64,000 nucleotides of DNA from Vibrio pomeroyi (GTDB lineage: Bacteria; Pseudomonadota; Gammaproteobacteria; Enterobacterales; Vibrionaceae). Position numbers and translations under genes: made by a program. The notes under the pieces were generated by a model, which worked only from the letters and a program-made list of their open reading frames with translations, did not search any database and had not been told where the DNA came from. The DNA lies in assembly GCF_024347595.1 (NCBI RefSeq), contig NZ_AP025506.1:3410001-3474000 (forward strand). The letters are read 5' to 3'. Shown here piece after piece: positions 44,197 through 62,277 of the stretch. The stretch's first letter is position 1. Every line of letters starts with the position of its first letter.

Positions 44197-44439
44197 AAGA
44201 TTTTGTGACTCAACGAATACTGACTTCAAAACTAATATTTACCGAAGTAAACATGTAATTCTAAAGCTATTACCATTCCAACAGAATGATAATGAATTGA
44301 CTGTGCCAAATAACCGAAGTTATTTGTATTGGTCACTCAGTTCATTGAAATCATTTTGATTCCGAAGAATCTGTTTTATCTAACGATAAAACGTTTTGAT
44401 ATTCATCAACGAGTGCCCACACAGATTGATAGGTTTAAA

Positions 44440-44516
44440 TTGTTAAAGAGCTTTGCTTTCAGTGCCTTAGCACTTAAGCAGGACGCGTATAATACGCTTT
44501 CTACTTTGAAAGTCAA
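44440..44516 (-). promoter_or_regulatory. rrn promoter and boxA of operon 1
   Basis: Minus strand: TTGACT (44511-44516), 16-base spacer, TATTAT (44489-44494), discriminator ACGCGTCC. The -10 lies in a 13-base palindrome GCGTATTATACGC. The boxA antitermination site (GCTCTTTAACA) is at 44441-44451, then about 245 bases of leader to 16S. Identical to the operon 2 promoter. No intrinsic terminator with a proper U run separates it from the upstream 5S, so read-through is possible. Confidence 0.85.
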
Positions 44517-44583
44517 CATAAAATACTAAGAAAACTTAGAACTCTATGGTGACTTGTCTACTTTGTAGACAAAGTCGAAATTA

Positions 44584-44703
44584 AAGCCTGGCGATGTCCT
44601 ACTCTCACATGGGGAAGCCCCACACTACCATCGGCGCTATTGTGTTTCACTTCTGAGTTCGGCATGGAATCAGGTGGGTCCACAATGCTATGGTCGCCAA
44701 GCA
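44584..44703 (-). rRNA. rrf: 5S rRNA, operon 2
   Basis: Same sequence as the operon 1 copy, offset by 5756 bases. It is followed by a 12-bp hairpin GACTTTGTCTAC / GTAGACAAGTC (about 44550-44577) without a T run. No distal tRNA. Confidence 0.95.
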
Positions 44704-44795
44704 AATTTTAAAATTCGGAAAACTGTATTTAAAAGTAACTCTTCAAACTCATTCAAGGTCTGTCTTTGAGTCCACAAAACCCCTTGGGTGTTGTA

Positions 44796-47686
<2,891 letters not shown>

Positions 47687-47979
47687 ATACAACCCGAAAG
47701 GGTCTTAGTGTATGGCAACTAACCAAGGTTTTTGGTTGTCATTAAGAAGGGTTAATTCTCAATGACTGTTTGCCGGACTCAATGTGATTCAAACGAATTT
47801 GAATCGAATACAAGACACTTGAATGTGTTTGTTGTGTTTATCAAAAGATAAACATTGAGAACTTTTAAATTTGATTGAATTACTCGTAAGTAATCAATCA
47901 GTCAGCTTTCCAAATTGTTAAAGAGCTTGATTTCTTTCGAAACCATTTTTAAAGACTCTCTTAAGAGAATACTTAAAGA

Positions 47980-48055
47980 TGGTGGAGCTATGCGGGATCG
48001 AACCGCAGACCTCCTGCGTGCAAGGCAGGCGCTCTCCCAGCTGAGCTATAGCCCC
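47980..48055 (-). tRNA. tRNA-Ala(UGC), spacer tRNA of operon 2
   Basis: 76 bases with CCA; anticodon loop CTTGCAC (UGC); begins GGGGCTATAGCTCAG. The spacer boxA is at 47916-47926. Confidence 0.95.
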
Positions 48056-48069
48056 ATCTAGGTCGATAT

Positions 48070-48146
48070 TGGTGGGTCTGAGTGGACTTGAACCACCGAC
48101 CTCCCGCTTATCAGGCGAGCGCTCTAACCAGCTGAGCTACAGACCC
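48070..48146 (-). tRNA. tRNA-Ile(GAU), spacer tRNA of operon 2
   Basis: 77 bases with CCA; anticodon loop CTGATAA (GAU); begins GGGTCTGTAGCTCAG. First spacer tRNA after 16S. Confidence 0.95.
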
Positions 48147-48213
48147 AATATCGTCTCTTAACTTTTCTAAACCTAATCAATCTGTGTGGACACTTATCGT
48201 GAGTATCTTCGTA

Positions 48214-49768
<1,555 letters not shown>

Positions 49769-50011
49769 AAGATTTTGTGACTCAACGAATACTGACTTCA
49801 AAACTAATATTTACCGAAGTAAACATGTAATTCTAAAGCTATTACCATTCCAACAGAATGATAATGAATTGACTGTGCCAAATAACCGAAGTTATTTGTA
49901 TTGGTCACTCAGTTCATTGAAATCATTTTGATTCCGAAGAATCTGTTTTATCTAACGATAAAACGTTTTGATATTCATCAACGAGTGCCCACACAGATTG
50001 ATAGGTTTAAA

Positions 50012-50088
50012 TTGTTAAAGAGCTTTGCTTTCAGTGCCTTAGCACTTAAGCAGGACGCGTATAATACGCTTTCTACTTTGAAAGTCAA
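50012..50088 (-). promoter_or_regulatory. rrn promoter and boxA of operon 2
   Basis: Minus strand: TTGACT (50083-50088), 16-base spacer, TATTAT (50061-50066) inside the palindrome GCGTATTATACGC; boxA at 50013-50023. The whole 5S-to-16S interval (49769-50155) is a copy of 44197-44583. Confidence 0.85.
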
Positions 50089-50155
50089 CATAAAATACTA
50101 AGAAAACTTAGAACTCTATGGTGACTTGTCTACTTTGTAGACAAAGTCGAAATTA

Positions 50156-50275
50156 AAGCCTGGCGATGTCCTACTCTCACATGGGGAAGCCCCACACTAC
50201 CATCGGCGCTATTGTGTTTCACTTCTGAGTTCGGCATGGAATCAGGTGGGTCCACAATGCTATGGTCGCCAAGCA
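50156..50275 (-). rRNA. rrf: 5S rRNA, operon 3
   Basis: Same as the other two copies, offset by 5572 bases from operon 2. Confidence 0.95.
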
Positions 50276-50367
50276 AATTTTAAAATTCGGAAAACTGTAT
50301 TTAAAAGTAACTCTTCAAACTCATTCAAGGTCTGTCTTTGAGTCCACAAAACCCCTTGGGTGTTGTA

Positions 50368-53258
<2,891 letters not shown>

Positions 53259-53606
53259 ATACAACCCGAAAGGGTCTTAGTGTATGGCAACTAACCAAGG
53301 TTTTTGGTTGTCATTAAGAAGGGTTAATTCTCAATGACTGTTTGCCGGACTCAATGTGATTCAAACGAATTTGAATCGAATACAAGACACTTGAATGTGT
53401 TTGTTGTGTTTATCAAAAAATAAACATTGAGAACTTTTAAATTTGATTGAATTACTCGTAAGTAATCAATCAGTCAGCTTTCCAAATTGTTAAAGAGCAT
53501 AAAGCAAAAAGCTTTAATCAATAACTTGCGTTATTAATTAAAGCTCTGGCTTTAACTAAATCTAAACCATCAATCTGTGTGGACACTTATCGTGAATATC
53601 TTCGTA
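53259..53606 (-). other. 16S-23S spacer of operon 3, without tRNA genes
   Basis: This 348-base spacer has the boxA site (53488-53498) and the conserved flanks next to 16S and 23S seen in the other operons. The middle is only a short AT-rich block (about 53499-53565, with the inverted AAAGCTTTAAT / ATTAAAGCT pair) and no tRNA. It corresponds to the tRNA-less spacer class reported in vibrios. Confidence 0.9.
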
Positions 53607-55161
<1,555 letters not shown>

Positions 55162-55406
55162 AAGATTTTGTGACTCAACGAATACTGACTTCAAAACTAA
55201 TATTTACCGAAGTAAACATGTAATTCTAAAGCTATTACCATTCCAACAGAATGATAATGAATTGACTGTGCCAAATAACCGAGGTTATTTGTATTGGTCA
55301 CTCAGTTCATTGAAATCAAGTTTGATTCCGAAGAATCTGTTTTATCTAACGATAAAACGTTTTGATATTCATCAACGAGTGCCCACACAGATTGATAGGT
55401 TTAAAT

Positions 55407-55487
55407 TGTTAAAGAGCTCTAGCGTTTTGTGATTCACATCTCAGTCGCTAGGGGTGCGTACTATACCTGCACCACTTTGAGAGTCAA
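55407..55487 (-). promoter_or_regulatory. rrn P2 promoter and boxA of operon 3
   Basis: Minus strand: TTGACT (55482-55487), 16-base spacer, TATAGT (55460-55465), discriminator ACGCACCCC. An inverted repeat GGTGC / GCACC flanks the -10. boxA at 55407-55417. The leader from 55161 to about 55417 resembles operons 1-2 with small changes; upstream of boxA it is unrelated to them. Confidence 0.83.
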
Positions 55488-55562
55488 GGGTTATTTTCAA
55501 ACTCTTTTTCTCTACCGATTTCGCTGTGTGACTTTCGTCTCACTCCGTGTCGGTGAGGCGGC

Positions 55563-55620
55563 ATTATAGAGAGATTGAAGGGGAGCACAAGGGCTTTTTG
55601 AAATAAAAGTTTTGTTCGCC
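55563..55620 (-). promoter_or_regulatory. rrn P1 promoter of operon 3 with UP-like sequence
   Basis: Minus strand: TTGTGC (55585-55590), 16-base spacer, TATAAT (55563-55568), then GCCGCCTC. Directly upstream (about 55592-55616) is an A/T-rich block with T and A tracts, the form of an UP element. Together with P2 about 100 bases downstream it gives the classical tandem rrn arrangement. From here to 55781 there is no further recognised element. Confidence 0.8.
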
Positions 55621-55781
55621 TAAAAAGCCACCAGATCCGCATTTTTCGAATAAAAACTAAACATTTGAGACGTATCACAGCAATACATTGGAAAAATGGA
55701 AGCCATGAACGTAAGATTCATGTGTCTATTTTGTTAATGGTAGATGCGTCTATTTCGTTTATTAATATGTAGTATTCCGAT

Positions 55782-56234
55782 ATGAACTCAAAAAAATCGA
55801 TGTTGTTAATTGTCGCACTGGCTGTATTAGGCGGCATTGTTTTCTCTCAGGTAGATATATCGCCTGCAATTACCTTTATCCTTGGTGTCTTGGCTTCCGC
55901 TTTTGTTGTTAACTTTTCAAGCACCGACTCAAAATCAGATTCAGAACCTAAGGCTTCAACAAAAACACTTTATGTGGGTAACCTTCCATACAAAGCAAAC
56001 GAATCACATGTGCGTGAATTATTCTCAGAGCATGGTGAAGTCTTTGCAGTACGTTTAATGAAAGACAAACGCACTGGTAAAAGAAGAGGCTTTGGATTTG
56101 TTGTTATGGCAAGTAATGATGTGAATCATGCAATCTCTGCACTTAATGATAAAGATTACATGCAACGAACTTTAAAAGTACGTGTTGCAAATGATCCTAA
56201 ACATCCTGAAGCGGACGAATCTGAACTGAGCTAA
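55782..56234 (+). CDS. Membrane-anchored RRM-type RNA-binding protein
   Basis: 150 residues. Two hydrophobic segments at about 7-21 and 28-44 form a probable membrane hairpin, followed by a Ser/Lys linker (46-60) and a single RNA-recognition motif with RNP2 LYVGNL (63-68) and RNP1 RGFGFVVM (102-109), both with the aromatic residues needed for RNA stacking. The C-terminus is acidic. Function is unknown; the soluble RRM should face the cytoplasm. No clear Shine-Dalgarno precedes the ATG. The start is about 190 bases from the divergent rrn P1 promoter, and the 3' end overlaps the convergent murI by 38 bases. Confidence 0.82.
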   Translation: MNSKKSMLLIVALAVLGGIVFSQVDISPAITFILGVLASAFVVNFSSTDSKSDSEPKASTKTLYVGNLPYKANESHVRELFSEHGEVFAVRLMKDKRTGKRRGFGFVVMASNDVNHAISALNDKDYMQRTLKVRVANDPKHPEADESELS

Positions 56235-56997
56235 ACCCTAACTGCTTTAACATGCTATTTAGTGCACTTTCTTTTTTAGGAAGTGCACTACAAAAAACCT
56301 CACGTCCCCCCCCCTCTTTATTACCACTTTCCAAATCCAATAAATCTTGCACTCGTTTAGCGATCGCTTTACCAGAATCAACCAATAAAACATTACTACC
56401 TAAGACCTGTTGAATCTCGGACTTTATCAGTGGGAAATGTGTACACCCTAAAACGGCCACATCTATAGTATTGAGCATCGGTTGAAGGATTTGCTGCAAC
56501 TCTTCAAGATTAATCACCTCACCTCTAAGTTTCTCTTCGGCCATATCCACCAGCCGAGTAGAACCTAAAAGCTCGACTCTTTTATTACTCGAGAAGTTTT
56601 TGATTAAGTCGTGCGTGTATTGACGAGTAATCGTTGCGGGAGTAGCAATAAGGCCGACCGCTTTATTGGCAAGCAAGGATGCCGGCTTAATTGCCGGTAC
56701 AACACCAACTATAGGAATAAGGTTATTAGCTCTGAGTGTCGGTAAGACAATCGTGCTCGCTGTATTGCAAGCTATCACTACGATATCAATCGCGTGACTG
56801 GCTACAAAACTAGCCACGATGCTTTGAACTCTGCGAATGAGTACTTGCTGGTCAAGCTCACCATAAGGATAAGCCTCGTTGTCGAATACATAGATATAAT
56901 TATGATTCGGTAGTAACTGACTTATCTCTTTATATACAGATAGACCACCCACTCCAGAATCAAAGACCAATATATTTTTTTGTAGACTATCCGACAC
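56197..56997 (-). CDS. murI: Glutamate racemase
   Basis: Makes D-glutamate for peptidoglycan. It is 266 residues. [14 protein letters not shown] at the N-terminus, first catalytic cysteine in VIACNTAST, second in LGCTHFPLI, and AYPYGELDQ are all present. In E. coli it also lies between btuB and an rrn operon. A run of nine G residues (C at 56306-56314 on the plus strand) encodes EGGGRE near residue 230; a slip here would alter or truncate the last ~36 residues. The C-terminus overlaps the RRM gene by 38 bases. Confidence 0.95.
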   Translation of the reverse strand: MSDSLQKNILVFDSGVGGLSVYKEISQLLPNHNYIYVFDNEAYPYGELDQQVLIRRVQSIVASFVASHAIDIVVIACNTASTIVLPTLRANNLIPIVGVVPAIKPASLLANKAVGLIATPATITRQYTHDLIKNFSSNKRVELLGSTRLVDMAEEKLRGEVINLEELQQILQPMLNTIDVAVLGCTHFPLIKSEIQQVLGSNVLLVDSGKAIAKRVQDLLDLESGNKEGGGREVFCSALPKKESALNSMLKQLGFSSVQIRPLQDV

Positions 56998-57063
56998 AGC
57001 GATTACCTATAATAAGTTTCGCTGCAATGATACTCCTTCGCTTAGTTTTCGCCAATCCTCACT

Positions 57064-57729
57064 CTATATAATGCAAGCTTGATAGCGTTGATGAACAAAA
57101 CGTTCACCTTGTTCTACATTTTCTAACTCTATCTTAAGCTTTCCTTTAAAACACGGTGCTGACGTCACTAGAGTATGAAACTCACCATCTTCACCACATG
57201 GATCGACATGACTCGGTAAACTTTCTATTAGTTCTGACGTGTATTTCTGACCACAGTAGCTCTTACCCAATGCGTCGCTATCAACCGTGACGAGAAAGGT
57301 TTCAATTCCCCTATTTATTATCTCACTAGCTAGAGCGTGACTGCTCTCTCCCATGAGAGGAAACACACACTCCCAACCAACCGGTTCTATATAGCTTTTG
57401 CGGTAGTCGGCTATACCGTTACAAAACATATCGCCAAATGCGACCGCATCAATTGATAAGCCAGACCCTTTCAATGCTGAGACAATCGTACTTTGGTAAC
57501 TCTCATTGCTTGGGAACACTTCAGGAAGCTCTATGGTGATGAGTGGCAAACCGATTAATCGTGCCTGCATGGCGACCACATCAATCGGAGTTACCTGAAA
57601 CGGGACTTCATCTCCAACATACGTAGTATAGAGAGCAACAACTTCATACTCGGCACTCTCAAGCAAACGCTCTAGGGTTAAGGTGGAGTCTTTACCTGAT
57701 GACCAACTTATGACGACTTTCTTTTTCAT
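57064..57729 (-). CDS. COG2102/DUF71 PP-loop ATPase, probable B12-salvage type
   Basis: 221 residues from the ATG at 57729; a TTG four codons upstream is disregarded. N-terminal PP-loop motif VVISWSSGKDS (about 5-15) binds ATP; DPCGEDGEFHTLV near the C-terminus is the family signature shared with diphthine-ammonia ligase. Bacteria lack diphthamide, and published comparative genomics of this family proposed a separate bacterial branch in cobalamin salvage. Its position 12 bases after the btuB terminator and on the same strand fits that branch. The exact reaction is unknown. Confidence 0.8.
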   Translation of the reverse strand: MKKKVVISWSSGKDSTLTLERLLESAEYEVVALYTTYVGDEVPFQVTPIDVVAMQARLIGLPLITIELPEVFPSNESYQSTIVSALKGSGLSIDAVAFGDMFCNGIADYRKSYIEPVGWECVFPLMGESSHALASEIINRGIETFLVTVDSDALGKSYCGQKYTSELIESLPSHVDPCGEDGEFHTLVTSAPCFKGKLKIELENVEQGERFVHQRYQACII

Positions 57730-57744
57730 TGATATACCCAATAA

Positions 57745-57768
57745 GAAAAAACCGCCCGAAGGCGGTTT
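57745..57768 (-). terminator. Terminator between btuB and the DUF71 gene
   Basis: Minus-strand stem AAACCGCC / GGCGGTTT with a TTCG loop followed by six T residues in all. It overlaps the region just before the DUF71 start, so that gene depends on read-through or an internal promoter. Confidence 0.88.
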
Positions 57769-57777
57769 AGGTGTTAA

Positions 57778-59598
57778 TTAGAATTGGTAAGCTAGATTCG
57801 CAAAGTACCTACGCTCAGGCGCATTATATCCTAGCGTTGTTTGGTATTTTTCATTCGTCAGGTTATCAACTCGACCACGAACAACCAACTCAGGTGAAAT
57901 CCAATACCCTACAGAAACATCCCACAAGCTTACTGATGGCAAGATATTATCTGGATCGGTGGTTTCTTTTGGATTACCCGCTCTATCACCTGTATATGTA
58001 TAAGTAAGGTTTACATCGAAATCTTCATATGAAGCATCCATCAACCACTTATAGTTTTCGTCTGCACGCTTCGCTAACTTGTTGCCTGCTGAATCTTTAT
58101 GGTCTTTAAATTCAGCAACAACCGTGTGATGGATGAACCACGTGTTGAAATTACCTGTAATTTCTAGCCCTTTCAATTTTGCATCTACGTTTTGAGGATA
58201 CCAAAATGGGCTACCTTCGTACCAAATGATCAAGTTATCGACTTCATTATCGTATGCGGTCACATCCAGCTTGAATAAATCGAATTCACCGGTGTATCCA
58301 ATTTCGCGGTTTTCGGCTTCTTCAGGCTCTAGGTCTGGATTTGTTGTTAGATCAGAATAGCTCGGAGCTTTAAATGATGTGCCGGCAGCCGCTCTAAGTG
58401 AGTGCTTTTCTGTTAGGTAATAACGAGTACCTAAAGACCATGTAGTGTGATTGTCGTATGTATCATGTTTATCGTTACGCACGCTACCTACGATTTGAAC
58501 ATCACCGAAACGAAGTTCAGAAGAAGCGTAGACGCCCGTCGTATCGCGAGATTCTCCTGCTAGTGCATCTGGAGAGCCATATGACAGAGCATCGTCATCA
58601 AGTTTTTCTCTGCGCCAATCCGCACCAGCACCCACAGATACGTTCTCGTTGATGTAATACTGATTTAAGAACTGCAGATTCGTCAGGTCTATTTTCTTTT
58701 TGGTACCAGCATTGTCTTTACCTTGAGCCTGTGAGTAGTCTAGGTTCTCAATTGCCTGCTGATTAGCCCTAAAAGTAGAGCTTAAGTTATCACCTTTATA
58801 ATCAAGTGCAGCTGTAACACTCAGGTTTTCTGAGTAACCATAGTTTTTACCACCAGAGTCATACTCAGTTAAACTATCGAACCAACGAACGGAAGCACTA
58901 CCAGTAAAGGCTTCATTAATAGGCTGAGAATAGGACGCGAAAAGATTCTGGCTTTCATATCCATAGTTAAGGCCTGTCGCAGGGTCTTTGATATCGTACC
59001 CTTCAGTCTCATCAAAGCCACCAGCAAGCTTTACTGTTCCGCCATTAGATAACTTACGGGTCGTTGAAAAGTTTGCTTCCTTTTGAGCGTCACTACCAGC
59101 TCCAACAGAAATCATTGTTGATTCCGTCGAGCTACCAGAAGCGGTAATAACATTAATTACACCCGCTACAGCATCAGAACCGTAGAGAGCACCGCCAGAG
59201 CCACGAATCACTTCAACTCTCTCAATAATACCTACTGGAATATGGTTGAAGTTAATACCGCCGGCCGCAGAATCAATACGAACACCATCGACAAGAAACA
59301 ATACTTGATCGCTATTGTAGCCACGCATGAAAACAGATGCGCTGTGACCACGTCCGCCACTTTGCGATACTTCGACACCAGGCACTCGTTTTAAAACATC
59401 GACTAGAGATTTAGCTTGGGTTTCTTCTATTTCTTGTTTAGAAACAACCGTTGTTGACGCAATCACATCACTTAAAGGCTGCTCAAAACGGTTAGCCGTA
59501 ACCACCATGGCTTCGTCGGCAGAGGCTTCTTGGGCGTGTAAATTGGAGATAGGTGAAAGCAGCGATGCTACAGCTATCGCTAAAAGGGATTTGTTCAT
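57778..59598 (-). CDS. btuB: TonB-dependent vitamin B12 receptor BtuB
   Basis: Outer-membrane transporter for cobalamin, 606 residues. A signal peptide (1-22, cleaved after LHA) is followed by the TonB box DEAMVVTA (28-35). The plug domain has SLVDVLKRVPGVEV, GYNSDQVLFLVDGVRID and VEVIRGSGGALYGSDAVAGVINV. A 22-strand barrel domain ends with the aromatic C-terminus YFANLAYQF required for outer-membrane insertion. The upstream cobalamin riboswitch (59650-59840) and gene order trmA-btuB-murI as in E. coli support BtuB over other TonB receptors. Confidence 0.95.
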   Translation of the reverse strand: MNKSLLAIAVASLLSPISNLHAQEASADEAMVVTANRFEQPLSDVIASTTVVSKQEIEETQAKSLVDVLKRVPGVEVSQSGGRGHSASVFMRGYNSDQVLFLVDGVRIDSAAGGINFNHIPVGIIERVEVIRGSGGALYGSDAVAGVINVITASGSSTESTMISVGAGSDAQKEANFSTTRKLSNGGTVKLAGGFDETEGYDIKDPATGLNYGYESQNLFASYSQPINEAFTGSASVRWFDSLTEYDSGGKNYGYSENLSVTAALDYKGDNLSSTFRANQQAIENLDYSQAQGKDNAGTKKKIDLTNLQFLNQYYINENVSVGAGADWRREKLDDDALSYGSPDALAGESRDTTGVYASSELRFGDVQIVGSVRNDKHDTYDNHTTWSLGTRYYLTEKHSLRAAAGTSFKAPSYSDLTTNPDLEPEEAENREIGYTGEFDLFKLDVTAYDNEVDNLIIWYEGSPFWYPQNVDAKLKGLEITGNFNTWFIHHTVVAEFKDHKDSAGNKLAKRADENYKWLMDASYEDFDVNLTYTYTGDRAGNPKETTDPDNILPSVSLWDVSVGYWISPELVVRGRVDNLTNEKYQTTLGYNAPERRYFANLAYQF

Positions 59599-59649
59599 GT
59601 TGTTATCCTAAATCGCGTAAATTCCTACCAAACCACATCTTATGGTTTA

Positions 59650-59840
59650 GCTACTGGCAGGTATTCGGACTCAAGAGCACAACCTAATGGTTACCTTATA
59701 TTCGACTTCCCACAAAAAGCTATTTGCAGTGTCTTATGAATACTTGTTCTCTTTTACCGCTGCGCGTCAGTTCTGGATTCACACCAGATTCCCTCTTCAG
59801 CCATCTATACATCTAAATGGCACCAGCTTGCCGAAGATAG
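59650..59840 (-). promoter_or_regulatory. Cobalamin riboswitch upstream of btuB
   Basis: In minus-strand reading, GGGAATCTGGTGTGAATCC then AGAACTGACGCGCAGCGGT matches the conserved core of the cobalamin riboswitch (the GGUGxGAAUCC and B12-box segments, with GACGCGCAGCGGTAA). The paired flank GCCATTTAGATG...GATGGC is on the 5' side and TCCGAATACCTGCCAG on the 3' side. It ends about 50 bases before the btuB ATG, so it should block translation when adenosylcobalamin is bound. Ends are approximate. Confidence 0.9.
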
Positions 59841-59996
59841 TATTGACCTCTGAATCATTTGTCTAGTCTAAGATAGTTATAAGCTATAGTTTTCATGGCC
59901 TATTTACACTGATTGGCTCTCAACACTGGACAAGCGCCTGTGATTGAATAAAATCTGCGCTCTTGATTTAAAAGCACGACAGCAAAAGGCATAACA

Positions 59997-61106
59997 ATGG
60001 CGAATTTAGATGTAAACCCGCAACGCTACCAAGAACAACTGGCAGAAAAGACTGAGCGTCTTACTGAAATGTTCTCAGAATATAATGTGCCTGAGCTGGA
60101 AGTGTATGAATCTCCAGAACAACACTACCGCATGCGTGCTGAGTTCCGCGTGTGGCATGAAGGTGACGATATGTATTACGTCATGTTCAATCAAGAAACC
60201 AAAGAAAAATACCGCGTAGACCAGTTCCCTGCTGCTAGTCGTCTTATCAACGACTTAATGCCTTTGTTAGTCGATGCAATGAAGGACAACCACTCTCTAC
60301 GCCACAAGTTATTCCAAGTAGACTTCCTATCTACACTAAGCGGCGAAATTTTGGTGTCACTGCTTTACCACCGTCAATTGGGTGAGCAATGGATTCAAGA
60401 TGCGAAAGCACTTAAACAGCAACTGAACGATGAAGGTTTCAATCTCAACCTGATTGGCCGTGCGCGTAAGATGAAAATCGTACTAGACCGCGACTACGTC
60501 ATTGAGAAGCTAGACGTGAATGGTGACAGCTACATCTACCAACAAGTAGAAAACAGCTTTACTCAGCCAAACGGCAAAGTAGCAGAGAAAATGTTGGAAT
60601 GGGCTGTCGACTGTACTCAAGACAGCAAAGGCGACTTGCTTGAGCTTTACTGTGGTAACGGTAACTTCTCATTAGCATTGGCACAGAACTTCGAGCGTGT
60701 ACTGGCAACAGAACTAGCGAAGCCATCAGTTGAATCAGCGCAATACAACATTGCAGCTAACAAGATTGAAAATGTTCAGATCATCCGTATGTCTGCGGAA
60801 GATTTTACCGTAGCAATGGAAGGCAAGCGTGAATTCCGCCGTCTGCAACAAGCAAACATCGATCTGAAGAGCTACAACTGCAACACTATCTTTGTTGATC
60901 CACCACGCTCAGGAATGGATGTTGATACTTGTAAGATGGTGCAAGGCTACGAGCGCATCATGTACATCTCTTGTAACCCTGAAACGTTGAAAGAGAACCT
61001 AGAGATCCTAAGCGAAACGCACGACATCACTCGTTTTGCTCTGTTTGACCAATTCCCTTACACACATCACATGGAAGCGGGTGTGTTCCTAGAACGTAAA
61101 GCGTAA
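59997..61106 (+). CDS. trmA: tRNA (uracil-5-)-methyltransferase
   Basis: Methylates U54 of tRNA (ribothymidine) with S-adenosylmethionine. It is 369 residues (E. coli 366). The SAM motif is [17 protein letters not shown] (about 215-231), then VDPPRSGMD, and the catalytic cysteine in YISCNPETL. The N-terminal [19 protein letters not shown] and [19 protein letters not shown] are typical. Divergent from btuB, sharing the 398-base gap with the riboswitch. Confidence 0.96.
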   Translation: MANLDVNPQRYQEQLAEKTERLTEMFSEYNVPELEVYESPEQHYRMRAEFRVWHEGDDMYYVMFNQETKEKYRVDQFPAASRLINDLMPLLVDAMKDNHSLRHKLFQVDFLSTLSGEILVSLLYHRQLGEQWIQDAKALKQQLNDEGFNLNLIGRARKMKIVLDRDYVIEKLDVNGDSYIYQQVENSFTQPNGKVAEKMLEWAVDCTQDSKGDLLELYCGNGNFSLALAQNFERVLATELAKPSVESAQYNIAANKIENVQIIRMSAEDFTVAMEGKREFRRLQQANIDLKSYNCNTIFVDPPRSGMDVDTCKMVQGYERIMYISCNPETLKENLEILSETHDITRFALFDQFPYTHHMEAGVFLERKA

Positions 61107-61142
61107 GTCTCGCTTTCTAAGTCTAAGCCAAACAGCAGATAT

Positions 61143-61172
61143 AAAAAAACGAGCCCATTGGCTCGTTTTTTT
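61143..61172. terminator. Bidirectional terminator between trmA and yijD
   Basis: Symmetric hairpin AAAAAAACGAGCC / GGCTCGTTTTTTT with a CATT loop, serving convergent genes on both strands. Confidence 0.94.
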
Positions 61173-61188
61173 ATATTTCTAAATTAGC

Positions 61189-61560
61189 TTAAGCGGTTTT
61201 ACCAATAAAGCCTAGTTTCTTACCTACCCATGCAAGAAGCAACATCGCGACAATAATCGCAAAGAAGTTTGAGCCAGCATCAGGGTGTTGTGCCTTCACA
61301 AAAGCCGAGTGGCCAAACGCACCTACAAAGAAACAAGCCAAACCTACTAGTGGAATATCTTCAGATACTGGATTAGTTAGGTACTCTTGGTAAAGTGCTT
61401 GTACCGCCAAGACTAAAGCAATCAGTGGGAAAATAGAGAAGCCCACTTCGCTCATTGTTACCCAAGATAACAGAGCATCACCACACACACCGGCAATAAC
61501 AGCAAGTACGAGTGTCTTTCTTTCTGAACCACGGTTTACAGCATTATTTTCATTCGACAT
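61189..61560 (-). CDS. yijD: YijD family membrane protein (DUF1422)
   Basis: 123 residues with four predicted transmembrane segments (about 14-34, 39-57, 71-87 and 98-115) and no recognisable catalytic motif. Function unknown; likely inner membrane. Its ATG overlaps the fabR stop by one base (TAATG), and the fabR-yijD pair is the E. coli arrangement, so co-regulation with unsaturated fatty-acid control is plausible but not shown. Confidence 0.88.
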   Translation of the reverse strand: MSNENNAVNRGSERKTLVLAVIAGVCGDALLSWVTMSEVGFSIFPLIALVLAVQALYQEYLTNPVSEDIPLVGLACFFVGAFGHSAFVKAQHPDAGSNFFAIIVAMLLLAWVGKKLGFIGKTA

Positions 61561-62201
61561 TATTCAATCCCGCCTTTTAATCGGTTACGTTCACGTTCTT
61601 TACGATACCAAAAAGCCCCTTTGGCCATCATTCGCAATTGCATGATCAAGCGTTCAGCCAGTTCATCTCGCTGACGTCGATCTAAATCTAATGCTTCTGC
61701 CCCTGAGTTGAAAACCAAGATAACGGAGGCTTCAGCTTGAGTAAAAGCTTCGTCTCGTGTCATGCCAGTCGTTATCAAATATTCGGTTAACTCAGCAGAG
61801 AAGTGCTGTATCTCACGAGCTACCGCCGCACGAAACTCAAACGAGGTTCCTGAGCGCTCTCGCAATAACAGTCTGAATACGTTTGGACTGCTTTCAATGA
61901 ATTCCATAAAGGTTTCAACCGATGTGCGAATCACACTGCCTTCTTTTACTATGCGTTGCCTAGCTTGTCGCATGAGTTGGCGCAGTAGTAAGCCACCTTC
62001 ATCAACCATGGTTAAGCCAAGCTCATCCATGTCTTTGAAGTGACGATAAAAGGAAGTCGGTGCTATTCCAGCCTCACGAGCGACTTCTCTCAAGCTTAGG
62101 TTGGAAAAACTACGATCGGCACTGAGTTGGCTAAATGCTGCATCGATTAAGCTGCGACGAGTTTTTTCTTTTTGCTGTGCGCGAATGCCCATTGGTTTCA
62201 T
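61560..62201 (-). CDS. fabR: TetR-family repressor of unsaturated fatty-acid synthesis, FabR
   Basis: 213-residue TetR regulator. In E. coli FabR represses fabA and fabB and senses the unsaturated/saturated acyl balance. The N-terminal HTH is very close to the enteric protein: [20 protein letters not shown] and [20 protein letters not shown] (about 6-60), followed by [14 protein letters not shown] and [12 protein letters not shown]. The ATG at 62201 is used; the methionine three codons later (MGIRAQQ, 62192) is the more usual family start and equally possible. yijD follows with a one-base overlap. Confidence 0.93.
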   Translation of the reverse strand: MKPMGIRAQQKEKTRRSLIDAAFSQLSADRSFSNLSLREVAREAGIAPTSFYRHFKDMDELGLTMVDEGGLLLRQLMRQARQRIVKEGSVIRTSVETFMEFIESSPNVFRLLLRERSGTSFEFRAAVAREIQHFSAELTEYLITTGMTRDEAFTQAEASVILVFNSGAEALDLDRRQRDELAERLIMQLRMMAKGAFWYRKERERNRLKGGIE

Positions 62202-62277
62202 ACTTTATCAATTTCTTCTTTTACAGCCTAAACAGGCATGTCTAATACTCTCTTCAATATAACGCGAATCACTTATT

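Noticed and set aside
57064-57729. Diphthine-ammonia ligase as literal function
   Set aside because: Bacteria lack diphthamide on EF-G; the btuB context favours the bacterial B12-linked branch of the family.
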